A DNA stretch of 43,502 bases from a virus: positions 1 to 43,502 of IMG/VR virus record IMGVR_UViG_3300037507_003534; one strand, written 5' to 3'. The position numbers and the translations under genes were made by a program. Below, one piece after another: positions 7,208 through 12,738 of the stretch (within the stretch, counting starts at the first letter, position 1; each line of letters opens with the position of its first letter). The notes under the pieces were generated by a model. That model searched no databases. It was not told the origin of the DNA and saw only the letters and a program-made list of their open reading frames with translations.

Positions 7208-7474
7208 CTAAGGAATCACGCCTTCGGCTCTGAGCTCTCTTATTGTTATTTCTGCTTGTTTTTTGCCTGCATCGCTTATGAACCATTCCGCTTGTAGGCT
7301 GTGATCACCGCACCAATCTTTGTTTGATACCTGGGCGAAGCCCGATGTAGTAGGTGAGTGACGTCGACACTGGCCGAAGCGCAGGGTTATGTCTTCGTAC
7401 TGTGTGGACTCATACCACTCGCAAGATTCGCAGTGGAGCTCACCTGGCTTGAAAAAAGTACTGGGTGTTTTCAC
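7208..7474 (-). CDS. small Cys-rich, probably zinc-binding protein
   Basis: An 88-residue protein from GTG at 7474 (VKTPSTFFKPGELHCESCEW). The motifs CESCEWY, then FGQCRRHSP, then WCGDH form a C-x2-C ... C-x2-H ... C pattern that I recognise from many short bacterial and phage proteins of unknown role; zinc binding is inferred from the ligand spacing. The start lies 4 bases after the thyX stop codon and lacks a clear Shine-Dalgarno. The gene is AT-rich compared with thyX and sits between the two copies of the thyX tail. Confidence 0.7.
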   Translation of the reverse strand: MKTPSTFFKPGELHCESCEWYESTQYEDITLRFGQCRRHSPTTSGFAQVSNKDWCGDHSLQAEWFISDAGKKQAEITIRELRAEGVIP

Positions 7475-7478
7475 TGAG

Positions 7479-8204
7479 TTAAGGTGCGAGGCGGGCTTTG
7501 TGGAGACGCGAGGTGGCGTACCAGCTGGCGATCTCGGGGGCCCAACTTTCGAGGTGGGGCCACAGGAGGTCGCATAGCTGTTGGATCTCGAGTTGCGCGT
7601 CGCGTTTGGCTCGCAGATCCATGAAGTGGAGTAAGGAGCGGAGGTTGAAGGAGACGACGAAGTCCTGGCGAATGGCGTAGGGGATGATGTCCCGGGCGTG
7701 TTCTTCGCTGAAACCGTCCTCGAGGGCGAGCTTGAAGCGGCCGGCTGAGTCGATGCAGATGATGCGGTGGACGATGCGGGCGTCCTCGGTGTAGTCGTAC
7801 TGCTTGCCTTGGCGGTCGCGGTAGGTGCCGACGGGGCGGAGGTAGAAGACTTCTTCGACGTCGCGGGCGCCGGTGCAGACATCCAGGATGCGCTTGCCGG
7901 TGTAGCGGCCGGATTGGACGTCGAAGCTGACGCCGACGCGGTGAGTGCGGGCCTGTTGCATCACCGAGTGGGGGAAGCCCCCGACGTTGAAGGTGATGGC
8001 CGGGTGTTCCAGCGGGCCGTAGTGGCCGCGCTCGCCAGCGAGGAGGTGCTTGATGATCAGGCGGCCGGCTTCGGATTCGCTGGGGGGTTCTTCGTCGAAG
8101 ACGAATTTCTCGGAGTAGTCCTGGTGCATGGCCCACCAGCACAGGGTCTGGGGGTGCTCGGTGCGGGCGAGGACTTCGACGCGGAAGTGGGGGTCGATGG
8201 CCAC
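7479..8204 (-). CDS. thyX: FAD-dependent thymidylate synthase ThyX
   Basis: Converts dUMP to dTMP using methylenetetrahydrofolate, FAD and NADPH, feeding phage DNA synthesis. From the GTG start at 8204 the protein has 241 residues, normal for the family. The ThyX signature is present as RTHRVGVSFDVQSGRY at residues 86-101, an accepted variant of RHRxxSxxxxSxR. Upstream, HYGPLEHPAITFNV matches the substrate-binding region. The GTG start is chosen because the upstream gene ends at 8209 and the frame beyond is shadow. The 3' end is duplicated at 7157-7176. It clusters with a dNMP kinase, as expected for a nucleotide supply module. Confidence 0.95.
   Translation of the reverse strand: MAIDPHFRVEVLARTEHPQTLCWWAMHQDYSEKFVFDEEPPSESEAGRLIIKHLLAGERGHYGPLEHPAITFNVGGFPHSVMQQARTHRVGVSFDVQSGRYTGKRILDVCTGARDVEEVFYLRPVGTYRDRQGKQYDYTEDARIVHRIICIDSAGRFKLALEDGFSEEHARDIIPYAIRQDFVVSFNLRSLLHFMDLRAKRDAQLEIQQLCDLLWPHLESWAPEIASWYATSRLHKARLAP
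7486..7505 (-). repeat. copy B of the thyX 3'-end repeat (inside thyX)
   Basis: The 20 bases encoding the ThyX C terminus LHKARLA. Identical to 7157-7176; the similarity extends past the stop codon into the start of the following gene (RTGAAAACA). Confidence 0.8.
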
Positions 8205-8208
8205 GGGA

Positions 8209-8454
8209 CTAGCGGTACGTGATCGGTTTGGAGGAGCAGTGCAGCTGCGGGATGCGCCAGAGCTTTCCGGCGGGGTCGACGAGTTGGAGGTGGGGGAAGC
8301 CCAGCCAGAGTTCGCCGCCGACAACCGTGAAGGTGCTGTCCAGCGGCCAGCCCTTGACGTAAGCGGTCTCGCCGAGTTGGAAGCGCCAGGGGTAGGTGCG
8401 CAGGTCGCCGGGCTCGGGGGCCAGGGGGACGGGTTTGGTTGGGATGGGGGGCAT
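8209..8454 (-). CDS. unknown protein (81 aa)
   Basis: Starts MPPIPTKPVPLAPEPGDLRT at 8454, 2 bases after the upstream stop. After a proline-rich lead, the core (WRFQLGETAYVKGWPLDSTF, then WLGFPHLQLVD) reads as a small beta barrel of SH3 or KOW type, a common shape in phage accessory proteins; this is a guess from the pattern. Sits between the dNMP kinase and thyX in one operon. Confidence 0.6.
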   Translation of the reverse strand: MPPIPTKPVPLAPEPGDLRTYPWRFQLGETAYVKGWPLDSTFTVVGGELWLGFPHLQLVDPAGKLWRIPQLHCSSKPITYR

Positions 8455-8456
8455 GG

Positions 8457-9032
8457 TTAGGCGGCGATGGATTGGGGGGTCAGGATTTGTTGGATGCGTT
8501 CGTAGAGGTTGAGCAACGTGCCGTCGTTGAGGATGCGGCGGTCGAATAAGGGGTAGTTGTCCAGGGAGCCTTCGCTGGAATGCGTGGTGCCGCGCTCGGT
8601 GGCGGGGCGGGTGACACACCAGATTTCGCCGCCGAGACGGCGGATTAGGGCGGCTTCGTTGGGGTAGCGGATGTCGTCGCAGACGACGTTGAAGCCGTTG
8701 TTGAGTTGGCGGGTGGCGGCGTGCTCCCAGCACATCAGCCAGAGCTCGGGGTGGATGCAGTCGCGGCCCCACTCCGTGCCGAGGGTTTGGAGGATGTGGC
8801 GGAGGTTGGTTTTGATGCCGGGGATGGTGTCGTTTTTGCCGTACTCGAGGAGGCGGTTGATGGTGTCGAGGTCGTGGCCGAGTTCCATCAGCAGGACCGT
8901 GGCCATGCGCTTGATGGGGTGGGCGAAGGAGATGGTTTCGTAGCCCGCGTCGATCAGGTAGCGGGCGATGGTGGTTTTGCCGGAGCGGGGGGCCGGGCTG
9001 TAGAGCCCGATCAGGCGGGGTGGGGTGCGCAT
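8457..9032 (-). CDS. deoxynucleoside monophosphate kinase
   Basis: A 191-residue P-loop kinase: GLYSPAPRSGKTT at residues 9-21 is the Walker A loop, FAHPIKRM follows as the typical nucleotide-binding segment of phage dNMP kinases, and CDDIRYPNEAALIRRLGG (about residues 118-135) supplies the conserved DxRxxNE element. It phosphorylates dNMPs to dNDPs, complementing ThyX next door. Length and motif order fit the T4 gp1-like family; the exact substrate range cannot be read from sequence. Confidence 0.85.
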   Translation of the reverse strand: MRTPPRLIGLYSPAPRSGKTTIARYLIDAGYETISFAHPIKRMATVLLMELGHDLDTINRLLEYGKNDTIPGIKTNLRHILQTLGTEWGRDCIHPELWLMCWEHAATRQLNNGFNVVCDDIRYPNEAALIRRLGGEIWCVTRPATERGTTHSSEGSLDNYPLFDRRILNDGTLLNLYERIQQILTPQSIAA

Positions 9033-9039
9033 GACTGGG

Positions 9040-9435
9040 TTACTCGGGGAAGGAGGGGTCGAGGATTCCGAGGAGGGCGAGGTGCATTGCGACGCCGGCT
9101 TTGCGGTAGATCTCGGGGGGTTTGCCCCCGTTTTTGGGGTCGCCGAGGATTGACCAGAGGAGCGAGGTGTATTGGCAGACGATCAAGTTGGCGTTGCTCT
9201 CTTCGACGAAGAGGGCGACCAGGCTGGAGAGGGCGTGGTTGGCGAGGAGGTCGGGGTTGATGCCGAGCTCGGTGAGTTCGTCGCTGAGGGCGCGGAGCTC
9301 GGGGGAGTCGCCGTCAAAACTGGGGCCCAGCAGCGTGTAGAAGCTGAGCTCGCGGCGGCTGGCGATTTGGCCGATGAGAGAGCCGGCGATGGCGGAACTG
9401 AGGTATTCCTCGACTTTGTTTTGTTCGCGCTTCAT
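9040..9435 (-). CDS. helical protein of unknown function (131 aa)
   Basis: MKREQNKVEEYLSSAIAGSL, largely alpha-helical with hydrophobic helices (LANHALSSLVALFVEE, then CQYTSLLWSILGD). It overlaps the nuclease stop by four bases and is followed by the dNMP kinase. No motif recognised. Co-expression with nuclease and nucleotide genes hints at DNA metabolism, but that rests on position alone. Confidence 0.6.
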   Translation of the reverse strand: MKREQNKVEEYLSSAIAGSLIGQIASRRELSFYTLLGPSFDGDSPELRALSDELTELGINPDLLANHALSSLVALFVEESNANLIVCQYTSLLWSILGDPKNGGKPPEIYRKAGVAMHLALLGILDPSFPE

Positions 9436-10139
9436 CGTTTTGACCTCCGGGCTCGGCTGAAGGTGAAGCGCTTTAGGCGGGCGAGGAAGTGCTTGTAGAG
9501 CTGCTCGAGGGAGCGGGCGTCAAGGGTCTCGATCTGCGGAGGGGAGTCCGCGATGGCGATGACGATCTTGGCTTGGGTGATGTGGAGGCCCAGGTGGCCG
9601 TAGACGTGGTTCGCTGCGGCGGTGTACGCGGCGCATTGCAGCGAGTACTCGTAGATCTTGTCCGGCTTGCGCAGGGCGTCGGCTGTTTTCCAGTCGAGCA
9701 AGGTCGGTTGGAGGCCGTCCTCGGAGAGGTAGGCGATGCAGTCGAGCGTGCCGGCGAAGCCGTCCGGGTGCCAGATCGCGCCTTCCATCAGAAGGGGCTT
9801 GTCGACCGTGTCCAGGAAGGGGCGGCTGGACTTCCAGTAAGGGGTTTGGAGGAAGTCGAAGGTGGGTTCGACACCGTCAGCGAGGAAGAGTTCGATCGCC
9901 TCGTGGTGCTTGGTGCCGCGATGGCTGGCGAGGGAGCTGATGAAGTCGGCGCGCTCGGGGCCGACGGATTCGCGCCAGGCTTCGAGGCCGGATTGGTCGC
10001 GGGAGCCAGAGAGGATTGTGGTGACGGAGGGGCAGGCGCCGACGGGGGTGCTGTACAAGCGCTCGTCGCCGTCGTGGCTGCGGACAGGCTCGTAGCGAGG
10101 GAGAGCCCGGAGACGTTCAGTCAGGTTTGGCGTAGTCAA
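9432..10139 (-). CDS. PD-(D/E)XK exonuclease, Cas4/RecB-like
   Basis: A nuclease likely used in recombination or DNA processing. With the TTG at 10139 as start it has 235 residues. Visible active-site elements: HHEAIE (His79, Glu80), TLDCIAYL (Asp133), LLDWKT (Asp149, Lys151), and the QCAAY motif (Gln168, Tyr172) typical of the RecB/Cas4 branch. No ATG occurs between the upstream gene and the conserved core; TTG at 10139 (overlapping the HTH gene by 23 bases) and CTG at 10124 are the only plausible starts. Together with the single-strand binding protein upstream it suggests a phage recombination or repair pair. Confidence 0.85.
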   Translation of the reverse strand: MTTPNLTERLRALPRYEPVRSHDGDERLYSTPVGACPSVTTILSGSRDQSGLEAWRESVGPERADFISSLASHRGTKHHEAIELFLADGVEPTFDFLQTPYWKSSRPFLDTVDKPLLMEGAIWHPDGFAGTLDCIAYLSEDGLQPTLLDWKTADALRKPDKIYEYSLQCAAYTAAANHVYGHLGLHITQAKIVIAIADSPPQIETLDARSLEQLYKHFLARLKRFTFSRARRSKR

Positions 10140-10371
10140 TGCCGGGCTGGGGGAGGAGGAGTTCGTTGGGTTCACAGCCGAACAGCTCCAGCAGCGCGGT
10201 GAAGACCTCGGGGTCGAGGTAGCGGCTACGGCCGAAGCGGATGCGGTTGAGGGTGTTGTGGGAGACGCCCAGTTCGTGGGCCAGCTTTGCCATGGACCAC
10301 CCGCGTTTGAACGCACAGTGCTCGACATTTCGTGCGTAGACGTGCAGGAGAGGAGGCTGGTTGGCGGACAT
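10117..10371 (-). CDS. Cro/CI-type helix-turn-helix protein
   Basis: An 84-residue protein with a clear XRE-type HTH at residues 27-55 (MAKLAHELGVSHNTLNRIRF), followed by GCEPNELL, the fifth-helix signature common in Cro-like proteins. It probably represses or tunes a phage promoter. It follows a terminator (10400-10423), so it may have its own promoter in 10372-10399, and its 3' end overlaps the nuclease gene. Its small size suits a Cro-like rather than a two-domain CI-like protein. Confidence 0.85.
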   Translation of the reverse strand: MSANQPPLLHVYARNVEHCAFKRGWSMAKLAHELGVSHNTLNRIRFGRSRYLDPEVFTALLELFGCEPNELLLPQPGIDYAKPD

Positions 10372-10399
10372 GGGTGAAAAGATTTATTCAACAGTAACG

Positions 10400-10423
10400 A
10401 AAAGGGTGGGTTGGGGCCCACCC
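10400..10423 (-). terminator. rho-independent terminator after the ssDNA-binding protein gene
   Basis: Read leftward, GGGTGGG (10423-10417) and CCCACCC (10410-10404) form a 7-bp GC stem with a 6-base loop, followed by TTTT (10403-10400). It separates the single-strand binding protein gene from the HTH-nuclease-kinase operon. Confidence 0.6.
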
Positions 10424-10442
10424 CGTTCAGGAACTGGATAAA

Positions 10443-10982
10443 TCAGGCTGAAGCTTCAGCCCAAGGGTCGTCTCCGTCGAACAGAGCCTTCAGGTTGCAC
10501 GACACCTTTTCAAAGGACTCGGAGATGTCCTTGGTGACGGGCTTGGGCGGTGCGGCGACGAGCGTGTACTCGGTCTCCTTGCCTTCGCCGGTCTTGCTGA
10601 TCTTGATGTCGTAGGTGGTCGGGTCGCCGTAGTCCTCGTCCTTCATGAACTTGAAGAGTTGGTCCATCAGCGTGCGCTGAGTGATCTCCAAGATCTTGAA
10701 TTCACCGGCCTCGTAGTCGTAGACCAGGCCAGCCAGGAAACGCTTGACCGAGAGTTTGCCGCTCAGGTCGGGGGCCAGGTCGGCGGGAAGTTCGGTGGGC
10801 TTGGATTCCCAGCGAATGGGTTTTTTGTCGAGGGTCCAGCCGCTGTAGCCCGTGATGCCTTCGCCGAAGAAGCGCAAGCGCTTTTCGCCGGTCAGCTTGG
10901 AGGGGTTGATGTAGCGGCCAGAGCTACTGGATTCGTTGGCGATCTCGTCGATTACGCCAGCGGAAAGGAACGTGGATGTCAT
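10443..10982 (-). CDS. phage single-stranded DNA-binding protein
   Basis: A 179-residue protein. The core (residues about 35-140: RFFGEGITGYSGWT, then RFLAGLVYDYEAGEFKILEI, DYGDPTTYDIKI and EYTLVAAPPKP) matches the pattern of phage OB-fold ssDNA-binding proteins, with the typical ILEITQ/TLMDQL helix and acidic C-terminal tail (ALFDGDDPWAEASA) that contacts replication partners. It protects and organises single strands for the helicase-primase and polymerase encoded at 12.7-18.7 kb. It overlaps the upstream small gene by four bases. Confidence 0.85.
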   Translation of the reverse strand: MTSTFLSAGVIDEIANESSSSGRYINPSKLTGEKRLRFFGEGITGYSGWTLDKKPIRWESKPTELPADLAPDLSGKLSVKRFLAGLVYDYEAGEFKILEITQRTLMDQLFKFMKDEDYGDPTTYDIKISKTGEGKETEYTLVAAPPKPVTKDISESFEKVSCNLKALFDGDDPWAEASA

Positions 10983-11173
10983 GAGGCTTCAGATGCCGAG
11001 GTGACGGGGATGGCGGTGGCGGAGGCGTGATTCCGAATGATCTGCTCGCAGACCTCGGAGGGAGATGAGCCGGAGCCGTGTGCCAGATCGATGAGGTGGG
11101 TGTGGGCGGTATCTGTGAGATACAGATGCCGTTTGCGCTTGAGCTCGCCGTAGAGGCGGTGCTTGGTGCTCAC
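10979..11173 (-). CDS. small ribbon-helix-helix-like DNA-binding protein
   Basis: A 64-residue protein from GTG at 11173: basic start (MSTKHRLYGELKRKRHLYLT), then LTDTAHTHLIDLAHGSGSSP and SEVCEQIIRNHA, the strand-helix-helix pattern of Arc/CopG-like proteins. An AGGTTGGCCTA palindrome at 11204-11214 lies about 30 bases upstream and could be its own operator. It overlaps the ssDNA-binding protein gene by four bases. Confidence 0.6.
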   Translation of the reverse strand: MSTKHRLYGELKRKRHLYLTDTAHTHLIDLAHGSGSSPSEVCEQIIRNHASATAIPVTSASEAS

Positions 11174-11219
11174 TCCAAAACGTCGACTGATGTCAGCCTA
11201 GACAGGTTGGCCTAATGCG

Positions 11220-11696
11220 TCAACCGGATTTGGACGATTGTTTGAGAATCGCGGTGAGAACGAGCTCGCCACTTGTGAAGCCAAGCGATTTGGCGGTTGT
11301 ACGGATTTGGTCGGCGAGCTCGGAGGGCAGGTTGACCGTGGTTTTGAGACGGCGGGAGGGGACGATCTCGGGGAAATCGTGGGCGGCGCCGGCGGCGCAG
11401 AACTGGGGGCGGCCGCTGTCGTCGAAAGTCACTGGCAGCAGCGGAATCTCGTTCTCGAACGGATCTGCGGCGCAGTCAGCGAGTTGCTGGATGTAAGGCT
11501 TCAGCGCAACAAGATCAGCGCCCGAGCACAGCAGCGTGTACATCTGGCCGCCTTGGTCGTCTTCGACAACAAGGCGAGCTTGGGGGTGCGGTTGATCACT
11601 TAGCTGCTCAATTTCGAGCAGGGGCATGTAGTGCCAGTCGACCGGCGCTCCGCAGAGCGATGCGGCGAGGCGGTGGGCAATTCGGTTGACGGGCAC
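11220..11696 (-). CDS. putative regulator with C-terminal ribbon-helix-helix domain
   Basis: A 158-residue protein from GTG at 11696. The last 45 residues (RRLKTTVNLPSELADQIRTT, then GFTSGELVLTAILKQ) form a convincing ribbon-helix-helix domain; the first 110 residues have an unidentified alpha/beta domain. It is preceded by a palindrome at 11756-11768 also found before the KilA-N gene. A downstream ATG at residue 24 is an alternative start. Probably a transcriptional regulator of the early region. Confidence 0.6.
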   Translation of the reverse strand: MPVNRIAHRLAASLCGAPVDWHYMPLLEIEQLSDQPHPQARLVVEDDQGGQMYTLLCSGADLVALKPYIQQLADCAADPFENEIPLLPVTFDDSGRPQFCAAGAAHDFPEIVPSRRLKTTVNLPSELADQIRTTAKSLGFTSGELVLTAILKQSSKSG

Positions 11697-11755
11697 AGAG
11701 CTGTTGCAGTCCCCTCAATGTAACGGCACCTATGGGGTCTGGTTGACCGTTACCA

Positions 11756-11768
11756 CCACTGGTAGTGG
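11756..11768 (-). promoter_or_regulatory. operator-like palindrome, copy 1
   Basis: CCACT-GGT-AGTGG, a perfect 5+5 inverted repeat about 60 bases upstream of the gene at 11220-11696. Read leftward, the surrounding GCCACTACCAGTGGTGGTAACGG matches 15561-15573 plus flanks at 18 of 23 positions and has the same orientation relative to its downstream gene. Confidence 0.4.
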
Positions 11769-11773
11769 CTACG

Positions 11774-12487
11774 TCAGCTTTTCAGGGCTTGGATCAGATC
11801 GCTCTCGGTGCTGGGGCCACCAAGTTCTGCGCTCAGGGCGCTGATTGCGGGGAGTTCGTTAGCCAGCTGTTGGGCGTTCCAGACATCGCGGTTCTGGATG
11901 ACGGCGTTGGTGCGGCGCAGGCGCTCGGCGTCTTTGGCCGGGTATTTCTCGCGGAGGACGCGGTCGAGCTCGGTGATGATGTCCATGTCCTGCTGGATCA
12001 TCAGCTTGCGGATCATGGCTCCCCACGCTGCGGAGATCCGGCTGGCCTGCTCTTCGGTGAAGAAGGTTTCGCGCAGGTCGATGTCGAGGGGCTGGCGCTG
12101 ACCGCAGAAGACTTCGACCCACCAACCCAGCTGTGGGGGCTTGCCGCCCTCGGTGATGGCGAAGGCTTTGGCGTAGAGGTTGCTGCCGGGGGTGCCGGGC
12201 AGGAGCTTTTTGGTGGTGGCGTAGCGGTGGATGTAGAAGTTCAGCCGCTCAATGGCGATGAAGGTTCGCGGTCCGGGGCTGAGGAGCTTGCCGTGGCGCA
12301 GGCCGCTGATTTGGCTGCTGTGGAGCCACGAGGTGCCTTCAAGGCAGGCGCGGGCCAGGGTCACCATGGTCGGGTGGGACCAGCCGTTGGTGTCCATCCA
12401 CCGGGTGAAGAGCAGCGAGAAGGTGCTGACTCCCTGGGTGAACTGAGTGTGGTGGTCGACGTGCGCATCACGTTTGGACTGCGCCAT
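11774..12487 (-). CDS. repressor-like regulator at the early switch
   Basis: A 237-residue protein from ATG at 12487; a TTG at 12508 would add seven residues. A region near residues 50-85 (LHSSQISGLRHGKLLSPGPR, then TFIAIERLNFYIHRY) reads like an XRE-type DNA-binding segment: helix, SSQIS recognition helix, then GLRHGK. The C-terminal half is helical. Its divergent position next to the rightward replication operon, with inverted repeats in the shared control region, suits a lysogeny repressor. The function is inferred from position and HTH shape; no CI-type peptidase residues were identified. Confidence 0.55.
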   Translation of the reverse strand: MAQSKRDAHVDHHTQFTQGVSTFSLLFTRWMDTNGWSHPTMVTLARACLEGTSWLHSSQISGLRHGKLLSPGPRTFIAIERLNFYIHRYATTKKLLPGTPGSNLYAKAFAITEGGKPPQLGWWVEVFCGQRQPLDIDLRETFFTEEQASRISAAWGAMIRKLMIQQDMDIITELDRVLREKYPAKDAERLRRTNAVIQNRDVWNAQQLANELPAISALSAELGGPSTESDLIQALKS

Positions 12488-12549
12488 GGACACTGATTGG
12501 TTGGGCAACAGTTCTGGGGCCGGAAGGCTTGAGTGCGTGGGCCAACCCT

Positions 12550-12626
12550 AAAAGGTGTTGAGGCAACTACGAACCTTTTTCAGAAAAGGATCAAGGTTTG
12601 ACGGTTGTCCAAATCTGGTGTACCCG
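12550..12626. promoter_or_regulatory. divergent control region with AAAAGG inverted repeats and rightward promoter
   Basis: AAAAGGT (12550-12556), ACCTTTT (12573-12579) and the hairpin CCTTTT-TCAG-AAAAGG (12574-12589) give three half sites. Rightward, TTGACG (12598-12603) is followed after 17 bases by TACCCG (12621-12626), a modest promoter for the replication operon. Leftward, TTGATC with CGTAGT at 17-base spacing is a weak candidate for the repressor gene and overlaps the repeats. The arrangement would let one protein control both directions. Confidence 0.4.
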
Positions 12627-12660
12627 ATAGCTTGGCTTGTCCTGGATGGGCGTCGCGCAT

Positions 12661-12692
12661 AAAAAAGCCCCGCACCGACTGGGGTGTGGGGC
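12661..12692 (-). terminator. strong leftward terminator upstream of the replication operon
   Basis: Read leftward, GCCCCACACC and GGTGCGGGGC form a 10-bp stem (one G-T pair) with a 6-base loop, followed by six T. On the rightward strand the same hairpin would lie in the 5' leader of the primase-helicase message and has no T run. It blocks leftward transcription from entering the repressor region. Confidence 0.75.
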
Positions 12693-12738
12693 GATGGTGG
12701 CCCTTGGAAAGGACGAGTCTCAAGCGACCCGAACCTAC

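Noticed and set aside
10124-10421. Single long HTH-nuclease frame starting near 10421
   Set aside because: The first about 95 codons of that frame are the out-of-frame shadow of the HTH gene; the HTH protein reads properly in its own frame with its own stop.
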